Below are positions 35,654 to 44,589 of a DNA stretch of 64,000 bases, one piece after another. Positions within the stretch are counted from its first letter, which is position 1. Each line of letters begins with the position of its first letter. The position numbers and the translations under genes were made by a program. The notes under the pieces were generated by a model. That model made no database searches, was not told the origin of the DNA, and saw only the letters and a program-made list of their open reading frames with translations. Origin of the DNA: Williamsia phyllosphaerae (GTDB lineage Bacteria; Actinomycetota; Actinomycetes; Mycobacteriales; Mycobacteriaceae); assembly GCF_014635305.1 (NCBI RefSeq), contig NZ_BMCS01000002.1, positions 124,001-188,000 of the forward strand. The letters run 5' to 3'.

Positions 35654-36913
35654 GTGAGGACATCCCGAACGGTGCGGGCGATCGCCGCCGGCGCCGCGCT
35701 GTGCGTCGCCGTCGCCTGCGCCCCCGCGCCGGGTGACGTGATCGACGACGCGTCGGTGGCGATCCCCGGTGTCGCGGCCACCCCGCCGATGGGGTGGAAC
35801 AGCTGGAACGCGTTCGGGTGTGACATCGACGAGACGACCATCCGGTCCCAGGCCGACGCGCTGGTCTCGTCCGGCCTGGCCGCGGCCGGATACCGGTACG
35901 TGGTTGTCGACGACTGCTGGTACTCGCCGCAGCGCGCCGCCGACGGCACCCTGACGGCGTCGTCGCAACGGTTTCCCTCCGGCATGGCCGCACTCGGCCG
36001 CTACCTTCACGCACGCGGTCTGCGGTTCGGGATCTATGCAGGCGCGAGCGAGCAGACGTGCGCCCAACTCTCGGGCACCTACCCGGGACGGACCGGGAGC
36101 GCCGGTCACGAGACGACCGACGCGCGGACGTTCGCGTCGTGGGGCGTGGACTACGTCAAATACGACTGGTGCTCGGCGAACTCCGATCTCGACGATCAGA
36201 AGGAGGCTTTCACAGCGATGCGTGACGCCATCCGGGCGACGGGACGGCCGATGGTCTACAGCATCAATCCCAACAGCGGCGTGACGAGCGACGACGGGGT
36301 GCCCGGGGCGCGCCACGACTGGGGCGGTGTCGCGACCATGACCCGATTGACCAACGACATCAGTCCGCAGTGGACCACCGACTCCGGGTCGAACGGATAT
36401 CAGGGCATCGCCGACATCATCGACGCGTCCGCCGACGCCACCGCACGGGTGTCGGCCGGACGGTGGACCGATCTCGACATGCTCGAGATCGGTGTCGGGA
36501 CGAGTCTGACCGCCGCGCAACAACGCTCACATCTGGCCCTGTGGGCGATGATGGCCGCACCCCTGGTGGCGGGCAACGACCTGACCGTCATGGATTCCGC
36601 GACCGCGGCGCTGCTGCGCACACCGGGTGTCCTGGCGATCGATCAGGACCGGGCCGCGCGCCCGGCGACGGCGGTGACCGCCGACGGCACCGTGCGCACC
36701 CGCGAGCTGTCCGGTGGACGACGGGCGGTGTCGCTGAGCAATCGGGGCGCCACGGCCACGACGATGTCGTTCACGCCGGGGACGGGTGTACCGGTCCACG
36801 ACGTGTGGACCGGTACGAGCGTCCCGGTCGGGTCCGACGGGACGGTGCGGGTCACCGTCGCGCCCGACGACACCGCGCTGTTCGAGACGACGTCGGGCGG
36901 CTCGGGTCAGTAG
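35654..36913 (+). CDS. Exported alpha-galactosidase, GH27, probable lipoprotein
   Basis: A 419-residue GH27 enzyme. A signal sequence ends at a lipobox-like VAVAC with Cys22. The catalytic barrel begins ATPPMGWNSWNAFGCDIDE, and the nucleophile is Asp in VDYVKYDWC. The acid/base is Asp in RWTDLDMLEIG, with GLRFGIYAG and AAPLVAGNDL as further GH27 marks. A C-terminal beta domain follows. It releases terminal alpha-galactose from oligosaccharides or galactosyl lipids at the cell surface. TACGCT 8 nt before the GTG supports the start. No transporter for the product is adjacent. Confidence 0.92.
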   Translation: MRTSRTVRAIAAGAALCVAVACAPAPGDVIDDASVAIPGVAATPPMGWNSWNAFGCDIDETTIRSQADALVSSGLAAAGYRYVVVDDCWYSPQRAADGTLTASSQRFPSGMAALGRYLHARGLRFGIYAGASEQTCAQLSGTYPGRTGSAGHETTDARTFASWGVDYVKYDWCSANSDLDDQKEAFTAMRDAIRATGRPMVYSINPNSGVTSDDGVPGARHDWGGVATMTRLTNDISPQWTTDSGSNGYQGIADIIDASADATARVSAGRWTDLDMLEIGVGTSLTAAQQRSHLALWAMMAAPLVAGNDLTVMDSATAALLRTPGVLAIDQDRAARPATAVTADGTVRTRELSGGRRAVSLSNRGATATTMSFTPGTGVPVHDVWTGTSVPVGSDGTVRVTVAPDDTALFETTSGGSGQ

Positions 36914-37842
36914 TGGTAGGTGTCCGACGGCGCCGGGATGTGATCGGGATCGTCGTGGTCGGGGTGGATCTCGATGCCGTACGAGCGGGCGAGGTCGATG
37001 ATCTTCGTGGCCCGCGCGATACGCGGGAGATCTGACCCGTTGCGGATCTCGCCGCCGTCACGTTCGAACTCGGTGAAGAACTCACGCGCCCAGGCGATCT
37101 CCTCCTGCGAGGGTGAGAGACCCTCGTTGACCGCGGCGCACTGGTCCGGGGCGAGACAGATCTTGCCGGTCATACCGAACTCGGAGCTCACCGCGGTCGC
37201 CTCGCTGAGCTTGAGCGCCGAGGAGCCGACGGTGGGTCCGTCGATCGCACTGGGCAGATGTGCTGCCTTGGCGGCGATGGTGAACCGCGAGCGGGCGTAC
37301 GCCAGCGTGGCGGGCTGGTCGCCGAAGCCGGTGTCGCGGCGGAAGTCGCCGATACCGAACGCGAGACGGAACGTTCCTTTCGCCGCGGCGATCTCGCTGA
37401 TGCGCTCCAGCCCACGCGCGGTCTCGACGAGGGCGACGATGCGCACCCCGGGGAGTTTCTTGGCGGTCTCGGTGACGTGGTCGACCGACTCCACCATCGC
37501 CAACATCACCCCGCCGACGGTGGCGCCGCTCTCCCCCACGGCACGCAGGGCGTCGAGATCGTCGGCCCACCACGGCGTGCCGAAGCCGTTGACGCGGACC
37601 CAGTCCGAGTTGCCCGCGGCGATCCATTCGATGACGTTGTCGCGGGCGGAGACCTTGTCCTTCGGGGCGACGGCGTCCTCGATGTCGAGGACGACGATGT
37701 CGGCCCTGGAGTGCGCGGCCGCCTGGAAACGGTCGGCCGACACACCGTTGACCAGGAGCCAGCTACGGGCGAGCACGGGGTCGATGCGTGAGCCGATATC
37801 CTCGGCATCGACATCGCTGTCGGTTTTCGGTGGCGGGTTCAT
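36907..37842 (-). CDS. CoA ester lyase, HpcH/HpaI aldolase family (CitE-like)
   Basis: A 311-residue member of the citrate lyase beta/malyl-CoA lyase superfamily. Motifs are SWLLVNGVSADRF, ADIVVLDIEDAVAPKDK, VRVNGFGTPW, VALVETARGLERI (metal-binding Glu) and FGIGDFRRDTGF, with a downstream Asp in GIGD. It could cleave citramalyl-CoA, malyl-CoA or a similar hydroxyacyl-CoA. ATG 37842 gives the natural N terminus, and an upstream open frame is not conserved. It is divergent from a thioesterase-alcohol dehydrogenase pair, which suggests acyl-CoA metabolism, and overlaps the end of the GH27 gene by 7 nt. Confidence 0.88.
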   Translation of the reverse strand: MNPPPKTDSDVDAEDIGSRIDPVLARSWLLVNGVSADRFQAAAHSRADIVVLDIEDAVAPKDKVSARDNVIEWIAAGNSDWVRVNGFGTPWWADDLDALRAVGESGATVGGVMLAMVESVDHVTETAKKLPGVRIVALVETARGLERISEIAAAKGTFRLAFGIGDFRRDTGFGDQPATLAYARSRFTIAAKAAHLPSAIDGPTVGSSALKLSEATAVSSEFGMTGKICLAPDQCAAVNEGLSPSQEEIAWAREFFTEFERDGGEIRNGSDLPRIARATKIIDLARSYGIEIHPDHDDPDHIPAPSDTYHY

Positions 37843-37896
37843 CGCCGACCATCGTCTCCCACCGGGACGGCCAGGGCAATCGAAGGGGCGTCGAAC

Positions 37897-38364
37897 GTGA
37901 CAGAGCGAGAGCCGCGCTCGGAGCGGGAGCTCACCGCCGCCGACTACCCGGTGCAGTGGCCGGTGACGACCCGGTGGGCCGACAACGACATGTACGGCCA
38001 CCTCAACAACGCCGTGTACTACCAGCTCTTCGATACCGCGATCAACGGGTGGATCATCGGCGCGACCGGAATCGATCCGATCAGCGCGCCCGCGCAGGGT
38101 GTCGTCGTCCAATCCGGCTGCAAGTACTTCCGTTCCGTCGAGTTCCCTCACGCTCTCACGGTCGGGATCCGCGTCTCGCGGCTGGGGAACTCCAGCGTCA
38201 CCTACGATCTGGGCCTCGTCGACGCCGAGGGGGACGACGCCACGATCGCCGCCCGGGGCAGCTGGGTGCACGTCTACGTCGACACCGACACCCGACGCCC
38301 GGTCGCCATCCCCGAACCGATCCGCAACCTGCTCACGGGAGCAGAGACCGAGGCCCCGTCATGA
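37897..38364 (+). CDS. Acyl-CoA thioesterase, 4HBT/YbgC-FadM type
   Basis: A 155-residue hotdog-fold thioesterase. The signature TTRWADNDMYGHLNNAVYYQLFD, here shifted by one residue from the usual D-x-x-G-H-x-x-N-x-x-Y, contains the catalytic Asp in ADND. It should hydrolyse short- or medium-chain acyl-CoA. The GTG start has an AAGGGG about 9 nt upstream. Its stop overlaps the start of the alcohol dehydrogenase (ATGA), so the two are coupled. Confidence 0.9.
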   Translation: MTEREPRSERELTAADYPVQWPVTTRWADNDMYGHLNNAVYYQLFDTAINGWIIGATGIDPISAPAQGVVVQSGCKYFRSVEFPHALTVGIRVSRLGNSSVTYDLGLVDAEGDDATIAARGSWVHVYVDTDTRRPVAIPEPIRNLLTGAETEAPS

Positions 38365-39476
38365 AGATCGATGCAGCCGTCCTGGTCGAGTCCGGCCGGA
38401 CCCGTCCCTACGCCGAGTCCGAACCGCTCGTCGTCACCGCCCTCGAGCTCGACGAGCCGGGACCCGGGGAGATCGGGGTCCGGATCGAGGCCGCGGGCGT
38501 CTGCCACTCCGACCTGTCGGTCGTCGACGGCAACCGTCCCCGCCCCCTGCCGATGGCGCTGGGCCACGAGGCCGCGGGCATCGTGGAATCACTCGGTGAG
38601 GGCGTCGACGACATCGAGATCGGCACCCGCGTCGTGATGGCGTTCCTGCCACGGTGCGGGGAGTGCGCGGAGTGCGCGACCGACGGACGCCTGCCCTGCG
38701 CCCCGGGTTCGGCGGCGAACAACGCGGGCACCCTGCTCGGCGGAGACAAGCGGCTGCACGGCACCGACGACTCCGAGATCTTCCACCATCTCGGCGTGTC
38801 CGGGTTCGCGACCCACGTCGTCGTCGACCGTCGATCGGCGGTCGCCGTCGGCGCGGACGTCCCGCCGGAGGTCGCCGCGGTCCTCGGATGTGCGGTCCTG
38901 ACCGGCGGAGGCGCGGTCATCAACGCGGGCAAGCCGTCACCGGGCGACACCGTGATGGTGGTCGGGCTCGGAGGCGTCGGCATGGCCGCGGTCCTGACCG
39001 CGGTGTCGCTGGGCACCGGAGACGTCATCGCCGTCGACTCCCTGCCGGAGAAGCTGGCCGCGGCCACCGCGGCGGGCGCGTCGGCGGTGTACACGCCGGC
39101 CGAACTCGTCGATCAGGGCATCACCGCGGCGGTCGTCATCGAGGCGGCAGGCAACGCACGGGCCTTCGAGACCGCGGTCGCGGCGACCGCCGCGGGCGGC
39201 ATCACCGTGACGGTGGGACTCCCCGCGCCCGACGCCCGGTCGTCGATCTCACCGCTGGGGCTGACCGCACAGGCCCGCACGATCGTCGGCAGCTACCTGG
39301 GGTCGGCCGTCCCCAGCCGGGACATCCCCATCTACGAGCAGCTGTGGCGCGAGGGCAAGCTGCCGGTGGAACAGCTCATCTCCTCGCGCATCGCGCTGCG
39401 CGACATCAACGCCGCGATGGACTCACTGGCCGACGGGGCCGCGATCCGACAGGTCATCGTCTTCGATCAGGAGTGA
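38361..39476 (+). CDS. Zinc-dependent alcohol dehydrogenase (MDR superfamily)
   Basis: A 371-residue medium-chain dehydrogenase. Catalytic zinc ligands are Cys in GVCHSDLS and His-Glu in LGHEAAG. The structural-zinc four-cysteine set reads CGECAECATDGRLPC, beginning with RC. The cofactor site is VVGLGGVGMAAVL, followed by VDSLPEK, which favours NAD. It resembles AdhD/formaldehyde-dehydrogenase-type enzymes that accept primary alcohols. It is coupled to the upstream thioesterase by an ATGA overlap and overlaps the convergent dedA end. Confidence 0.92.
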   Translation: MKIDAAVLVESGRTRPYAESEPLVVTALELDEPGPGEIGVRIEAAGVCHSDLSVVDGNRPRPLPMALGHEAAGIVESLGEGVDDIEIGTRVVMAFLPRCGECAECATDGRLPCAPGSAANNAGTLLGGDKRLHGTDDSEIFHHLGVSGFATHVVVDRRSAVAVGADVPPEVAAVLGCAVLTGGGAVINAGKPSPGDTVMVVGLGGVGMAAVLTAVSLGTGDVIAVDSLPEKLAAATAAGASAVYTPAELVDQGITAAVVIEAAGNARAFETAVAATAAGGITVTVGLPAPDARSSISPLGLTAQARTIVGSYLGSAVPSRDIPIYEQLWREGKLPVEQLISSRIALRDINAAMDSLADGAAIRQVIVFDQE

Positions 39477-40105
39477 TCGAGAGCGGGTGACGACGGGCGG
39501 TTCTTCTTCATCCGGTTGCGGATCACCAGCGCGATGATCGCGACCACGAACAGCGCGATGAAGACGTACGACGTGTAGCCGAGATCTTTCTCGACGGTCT
39601 TGTACGACTTGCCCGCGATGAATCCCAGCGAACCGACCACGCACGCCCAGATGGTGCCGCCGATCGCGTTCGCGATGACGAAGGTGCGCAGACGCACGTT
39701 CGACATGCCCGCGAGTCCGGGTATGAGAGCGCGCAGCGCGGCGATCCACCGACCGAACAGCACCGCCACCGCGCCGCGTTTGCGCAACGCCTCCCGGCCG
39801 CGTTCGACGTGTTCGGGCTTGACCAGCCGCTTGGGGAGCTTTTCCAGCAGGGCCGCACCCCATCGGCGACCGACCTCGAATCCCACGAAGTCACCGATCA
39901 CCGCACCCACGCTGGCGGCGACGAGCACCTGCCACAGCTCGAGGCGGCCACCGTTGGCGATGACGCCGGCGATGAGCACGGCGATCTCACCGGGCACCAC
40001 CACACCGACGAAGATCGACGCCTCGAGGGCCGGGAACGCGAAGGCCATCAGCAGGGCCACCCACGGAGGGAGGTCGAGCAGCCACTCCACCAGTGCATCG
40101 ATCAC
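39467..40105 (-). CDS. DedA family (SNARE-associated) membrane protein
   Basis: A 212-residue DedA protein. It has PPWVALLMAFAFPALEASIFVGVVVPGE, then ASVGAVIGDFVGFEVGRRWG and the signature FGRWIAALRALIPGLAGMS, with a C-terminal hydrophobic helix. DedA proteins are lipid scramblase-like and support membrane homeostasis. GTG 40105 lies 6 nt after TATCGT, a likely leaderless promoter. It is divergent from the APC permease gene. Confidence 0.93.
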   Translation of the reverse strand: MIDALVEWLLDLPPWVALLMAFAFPALEASIFVGVVVPGEIAVLIAGVIANGGRLELWQVLVAASVGAVIGDFVGFEVGRRWGAALLEKLPKRLVKPEHVERGREALRKRGAVAVLFGRWIAALRALIPGLAGMSNVRLRTFVIANAIGGTIWACVVGSLGFIAGKSYKTVEKDLGYTSYVFIALFVVAIIALVIRNRMKKNRPSSPALDHS

Positions 40106-40175
40106 CCGTTGACGATAGCCGCACGCGGTCGTGACGCGACCGGTCGATCAGACCGGCGGTTAGCGCGGGTAAAAA

Positions 40176-40190
40176 CGACTGAATCAGTCG
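40176..40190. promoter_or_regulatory. Inverted repeat upstream of APC permease
   Basis: CGACTG, AAT, CAGTCG is a perfect 6-bp-arm palindrome in the 156-bp divergent dedA-permease region, about 60 bp before the permease -10. It lies inside a wider imperfect repeat (GCGGGTAA to TTACCGC). It may be an operator. It differs from the CGGAATCCG motif of the Lrp locus. Confidence 0.5.
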
Positions 40191-40261
40191 CTGTGTTACC
40201 GCATCGAAAACAAATCCGTCGTTCGAGCGCGGACTGGGTGCGGAAATCGTAGTGTCGGCGC

Positions 40262-41776
40262 ATGGCCGTATCAAAGCCGGTGTCCACGCTGCCGGCACCG
40301 TCGTCCGACAAAGGACTCCGAGCGGGATCCCTGGGGCTCGTCGGGAACGTGGTGATCGGGTTGTCGGCGGTCGCGCCGGCCTACAGCCTCGCCGCCACCC
40401 TGGGGTTCGTGGTCGCCGAGGTGGGGACCAAGGCCCCGGCGATGTTCGTCCTCGCGTTCATCCCGATGCTGCTCATCGCCTTCGCCTACCGCGAACTCGG
40501 GGAGGACACCCCCGACTGCGGCACCACGTTCACGTGGGGGACCAAGGCGTTCGGGCCGTGGATCGGCTGGATGGGCGGGTGGGGCCTCGCGGTCTCGGCG
40601 ATCATCGTGCTGGCCAACGTCGCCGAGATCGCGGCCATCTACATGTTCAAGTTCCTCGGCCTCGACTCGCTGGCCGACAATCTGCTCGTCAAGGTCGGTG
40701 TGGGCTGCTTCTTCATCATCGCGATGACCTGGGTGAGCATCCGCGGCATCCTGATCAGTGAACGCATGCAGAACGTCCTGATCGCGGTTCAGTTCGGGGT
40801 GTTGATCGTCGCCAGCGTGATCGCACTGGTCAAGGTCGGTTTCGACAAGGCGGGCCCGCAGGCGATCACCCCGAGTTGGAGCTGGTTGTGGCCGAGCGGG
40901 GTCTCGTCCTCATCGCTGGCGGCGGCGATCATCCTGTGCATCTTCATCTACTGGGGGTGGGACGCCTGCCTGGCGGTCGGCGAGGAGACCAAGGACTCCA
41001 CGAAGACGCCCGGACGCGCTGCCGTTCTCACCACTCTGATCCTGGTCTGCACATACGTCCTCGTGGCGTACGCGGTGCAGTCGTTCGCGGGGTTCGGCGA
41101 CACCGGCATCGGCCTCAACAATCCCGACAACGCCGATGACGTACTCACCATCCTGGGCAAGCCGGTCGCCGGCGTGGTCATGTCGGCGTTGCTGCTGCTC
41201 ACCGTGTCGATCTCAGCGTTGTCGTCCACACAGTCGACCATCCTGCCGACCGCCCGTGGCACGCTGTCGATGGCCGTCTACAAGGCGATCCCGTCACGCT
41301 TCGCGCGGGTTCATCCGCGATACATGACACCGGCATTCGGCACCGCGGTGATGGGTGCGGCGGCATTGTTCTTCTACCTGGTGCTCGCCCTCGCCAGCGA
41401 GGACACCCTCGGCGACTCGGTGTCGTCGTTGGGCCTGGCCGTCGCCTTCTACTACGGCATCACCGCCTACGCGTGCGTCTGGTACTTCCGCCGGACGTTG
41501 TTCGCCTCGGCACGCAACTTCTTCATGCGCGGCCTGTTCCCGCTGCTCGGCGCGCTCGCGATGACCTGGGCGTTCGTACAGAGCTCGATAGACATGATCA
41601 AGCCCGACTACGGCTCGACATCCTTCGGCGGCGTCGGCGGCGTGTTCATCCTCGGGGTCGGCATGTTGGTCCTGGGCATCCCGTTGATGCTGCTGTGCGT
41701 CGCCGGCGGCAAGGACTTCTTCCGCGGCAAGACCCTCAACGCCACCACCGAGGTCAAGGTCCCCGATGTCTACTGA
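40262..41776 (+). CDS. APC family amino acid/polyamine permease
   Basis: A 504-residue permease with about 12 helices. The N-terminal APC motif reads GLVGNVVIGLSAVAPAYSLAATLG, followed by AYRELGEDTPDCGTTFTWGTKAFG, LCIFIYWGWDACLAVGEET and LSALSSTQSTILPTARG in the middle. It imports an amino acid or amine with a cation. The catabolic genes downstream (oxidase, aldehyde dehydrogenase, aminotransferase) suggest an amine substrate. TAGTGT lies 6 nt before the ATG. Its end overlaps the universal stress gene by 11 nt. Confidence 0.92.
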   Translation: MAVSKPVSTLPAPSSDKGLRAGSLGLVGNVVIGLSAVAPAYSLAATLGFVVAEVGTKAPAMFVLAFIPMLLIAFAYRELGEDTPDCGTTFTWGTKAFGPWIGWMGGWGLAVSAIIVLANVAEIAAIYMFKFLGLDSLADNLLVKVGVGCFFIIAMTWVSIRGILISERMQNVLIAVQFGVLIVASVIALVKVGFDKAGPQAITPSWSWLWPSGVSSSSLAAAIILCIFIYWGWDACLAVGEETKDSTKTPGRAAVLTTLILVCTYVLVAYAVQSFAGFGDTGIGLNNPDNADDVLTILGKPVAGVVMSALLLLTVSISALSSTQSTILPTARGTLSMAVYKAIPSRFARVHPRYMTPAFGTAVMGAAALFFYLVLALASEDTLGDSVSSLGLAVAFYYGITAYACVWYFRRTLFASARNFFMRGLFPLLGALAMTWAFVQSSIDMIKPDYGSTSFGGVGGVFILGVGMLVLGIPLMLLCVAGGKDFFRGKTLNATTEVKVPDVY

Positions 41777-42650
41777 CACCCACCCGCGCATCACCGTCGG
41801 CTATCTGGCCACACAGTCCGGCGACGACGGGGTCGCGCTCGCGGTCGCGCTGGCCGAGTCGACCGGCGCCGCGGTCGATCTCGTCTGCGTGGTCCGGTCG
41901 GAGGAACCCGACGGCACGCCCGGTCGTGCGGCGTATCAGGACATGCTCGTCGCCCGGGCGCAGGAGTGGTTGGCGCAGGGGGCGAAGCTCGTACCCGACA
42001 CGGTCGGTGTCGAACTGCATGCGCCGGTGGCCGAGTCGTTCACGGAGGGGTTGATCGATTTCGCCTCGGCCACCGGTGCCGAGATGATCGTCGTCGGCGG
42101 TACCCGGGACGGACTGTTCGGTCGGCACACCCTGGGGTCGATCAGTTCCGAGCTGGTGCACTGCTCCCCGCTGCCGGTTGCGCTGGCACCCCGCGGGTAC
42201 TCCGATCGCGCCGATGTGCCATTGGCGTCGATCACCGTGGCGGTGCCCACCACGACCCGCGGTGACAACCCCCTGCCGTTCGCACTGTCCCTCGCCGAGA
42301 AGGCACAGTTGTCGATCCGGCTGGTGTCCCTCGTGTCGTTGGACGACGGGCCGCTGGCCGATTCGGAGACCTCGGCACAGACCCGTGCGCGTCACGTCGC
42401 GGCGGCCACCGCCATCCTGGACGAGGCACGGGACGGCGCGGACACGGCTCAGGAGATCGAATCGGTTGTCGCCGAGGGCGACACGCTGGATGAGGCGATG
42501 GAGATGCTGCGCTGGACCGAGGGCGACATCGTCGCCGTCGGGTCCGCCCGACTCGGTCCGCCGAGTCGGGCGTTCCTCGGGTCCACCGCAGCGCGCATCC
42601 TGCGTGGCACCACCGCCCCGATCATCGTGGTCCCGAAGTCGGGCGGCTGA
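41766..42650 (+). CDS. Universal stress protein, two Usp domains
   Basis: A 294-residue tandem Usp protein. Domain 1 (residues 5-140) contains ITVGYLATQSGDDGVALAVA and VVGGTRDGLFGRHTLGSISSE. Domain 2 (about 155-294) contains ITVAVPTTTRGDNPLPFALSL and ends with VGSARLGPPSRAFLGSTAARI, the ATP-binding Gly-rich loop. Such proteins bind ATP and act in stress survival. Its start lies inside the last codons of the permease gene, so the two are translationally coupled. Usp domains paired with APC permeases are common and may regulate the transporter. Confidence 0.9.
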   Translation: MSTDTHPRITVGYLATQSGDDGVALAVALAESTGAAVDLVCVVRSEEPDGTPGRAAYQDMLVARAQEWLAQGAKLVPDTVGVELHAPVAESFTEGLIDFASATGAEMIVVGGTRDGLFGRHTLGSISSELVHCSPLPVALAPRGYSDRADVPLASITVAVPTTTRGDNPLPFALSLAEKAQLSIRLVSLVSLDDGPLADSETSAQTRARHVAAATAILDEARDGADTAQEIESVVAEGDTLDEAMEMLRWTEGDIVAVGSARLGPPSRAFLGSTAARILRGTTAPIIVVPKSGG

Positions 42651-42674
42651 GATCCGAGCGGCGGCGCCGTCGGG

Positions 42675-43142
42675 CTATGCGCCCGTGGTCGCCGCGGCGA
42701 GGCGTCCGAGGGTGTCCTCGAGCTCTTTCTCGCTGACCAGCGGGAAGGAGATCTGCTTGAGCAGCTCCTTGTCGGTCACGTTCGACCAGTCGTAGGTGTG
42801 GCGCACGAGGGTGGCGTCGGGCCCCTGGGGCTCGAGCTCCCACAGCCACTCCCACCCGGGAGGCTCGGTGCCCGCGGGCGCGGTCTTCCACGCGAGCAGC
42901 TTGTCGTTGGCGTAGCCGCTGACGTGGTTGTCGGTCTTGTACTCGCCACCCATGTGCGGGCCGTCCATGTTCATGGTGAACACATCGCCGACCTTGCTGA
43001 TCCGCTCGCCGTTCTCGTCACCGCGGACGAAGCCCGATCCGTCGAGTTCGACGTGGCGTTTCGGGTTGGACAGGATCTCGAAGATGTCCTTCGCGGACGC
43101 GTCGATGAGACGCTCGACCGTGACACTCGTCTGGTTGCTCAT
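42675..43142 (-). CDS. SRPBCC family protein (polyketide cyclase/START-like)
   Basis: A 155-residue START-like protein. It begins MSNQTSVTVERLIDASAKDI and continues LSNPKRHVELDGSGFV with the usual hydrophobic-cavity pattern; WEWLWELEPQGPDATLVRHTYDWS closes the fold. It binds a lipid or hydrophobic ligand of unknown identity. ATG 43142 is chosen because TACGTT lies 7 nt upstream and because the extra upstream residues are not conserved. It lies between the permease-Usp pair and the FAD oxidoreductase. Confidence 0.85.
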   Translation of the reverse strand: MSNQTSVTVERLIDASAKDIFEILSNPKRHVELDGSGFVRGDENGERISKVGDVFTMNMDGPHMGGEYKTDNHVSGYANDKLLAWKTAPAGTEPPGWEWLWELEPQGPDATLVRHTYDWSNVTDKELLKQISFPLVSEKELEDTLGRLAAATTGA

Positions 43143-43165
43143 GTGATCCAACGTACGCGAAGCGC

Positions 43166-44584
43166 TCAGCTGTCGAAGCCGAGTCCGACGGCATCCATCG
43201 CTCGCAGCCACAGTCCGCGTCGGCCCTTGCGTCGATCGGATCGGGCGAATTCCTTACGGGTGATGGTGATGCCGATCCAGCGCAACGGTTCCGGCGGGAA
43301 CGGGATCGGACGACTACGGACCATGGCGCTGCGCGTGCGTTCGGTGTCGCGGCCGTCGAGGAGGTCGAGCGCGGTGCGCGCACCGAAATGCGCTGCGCCC
43401 ACACCGAGTCCGGTGAAGCCGAGGACCGACACGACCCGACCGCCCATGCTCGTGTCCCAGAAGGCCGAGAACCGCGAGCAGGTGTCGATGGCCCCACCCC
43501 ACGCGTGACTGATCCCGATCCCCTCGAGCTGCGGGAACATCTGCAGCAGATGCTCGGCGAGCAGCGCGAACTCGTGGTCGTCGTAGGCGTGCCGGGGATC
43601 GTGGTCGGAACCGTAGTGGTAGACCGCGTCCCATCCGCCGAACAGGATGCGGTCGTCGGCGGTGACACGGAAGTAGTGGAAGCGGGAGCCGCTGTCGGCC
43701 AGCCCTTCCCGACCCGACCATCCGATGGCGGCACGCTGTTGCGCGGTGAGCGGTTCGGTCATCAGGACGTAGTCCCACACCGGGACCATCGCCCACCGGT
43801 TGCGCCGGAGCAGCGGTCGTGCGGCCGCGGTGGCCACCACCACGCGGTCGGCGGTGACGGTGCCGGTGGCGGTCCGCGCGCAGATCGAACCCTTCCGCCG
43901 GCGCAGCGACACGATCTCGGTGTTCTCCACGATCCGGACACCGAGCCGCTCGGCCGCGTCGGCCAACCCCCAGGCGAGCTTGCCCGGGTCGACCATCATC
44001 ACGTTCGGATCGTGCGCGGCGGCGGCGACCATCGGCGAGTTCACCCGCGCCCTGGCCTCGGCCCGGTCGTAGAAGGTCGCCGGTTGGTCGTAGAGCAGCG
44101 CTTCGGTGACGTGCTCACGGACATCGTCGACCTGCCAGTCGAAGTTCGCGATGTCGAGCTCCCCGACACGTTCGGCGGCGGCGTCGACACCGAGCCGACC
44201 CAGCGTCGACTCGATGTCGTCGAGGGTCTCGACGCCGAGCCGCAGCAGGGTCGGCAACTCGTCGCGGTAACGCGCCACACCGTTGGCCAGGCCGTGGGTG
44301 AGGCTCGCCGAACAGAAGCCGCCGTTGCGACCCGAGGCGCCGTCGGCGATCCGCGCGCCCTCGACGAGCAGGATCCGTCGGTCGGGGTTCTCCTCCGCGG
44401 CCTGCACAGCGGCCCACAGTCCGGTGAAACCACCGCCGACGATCAGCAGGTCGGTGTCGGTGTCGCCGTCGAGACCCGGTCGTGCGTCGGGACGTTCGGG
44501 ACGGTCCAGCCAGTACGGCGCCCGGGTCGCGCCGGAGACCATCGCGACGCCACGCGGGGTGGGCGTCTCGAGCCATGCCGACAT
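43166..44584 (-). CDS. FAD-dependent amine/glycine-type oxidoreductase (DAO family, PuuB-like)
   Basis: A 472-residue DAO-family flavoprotein. The FAD motif LLIVGGGFTGLWAAVQ begins near residue 46, followed by VEGARIADGASGRNGGF and the late GGRVVSVLGFTGLGVGAAHFG. It has the layout of gamma-glutamylputrescine oxidoreductase and related amine oxidases. ATG 44584 is 5 nt after the stop of the aldehyde dehydrogenase gene, so the two form an operon. With the aminotransferase and Lrp regulator nearby it probably acts in amine catabolism. The substrate is not defined. Confidence 0.85.
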   Translation of the reverse strand: MSAWLETPTPRGVAMVSGATRAPYWLDRPERPDARPGLDGDTDTDLLIVGGGFTGLWAAVQAAEENPDRRILLVEGARIADGASGRNGGFCSASLTHGLANGVARYRDELPTLLRLGVETLDDIESTLGRLGVDAAAERVGELDIANFDWQVDDVREHVTEALLYDQPATFYDRAEARARVNSPMVAAAAHDPNVMMVDPGKLAWGLADAAERLGVRIVENTEIVSLRRRKGSICARTATGTVTADRVVVATAAARPLLRRNRWAMVPVWDYVLMTEPLTAQQRAAIGWSGREGLADSGSRFHYFRVTADDRILFGGWDAVYHYGSDHDPRHAYDDHEFALLAEHLLQMFPQLEGIGISHAWGGAIDTCSRFSAFWDTSMGGRVVSVLGFTGLGVGAAHFGARTALDLLDGRDTERTRSAMVRSRPIPFPPEPLRWIGITITRKEFARSDRRKGRRGLWLRAMDAVGLGFDS

Positions 44585-44589
44585 CGCGA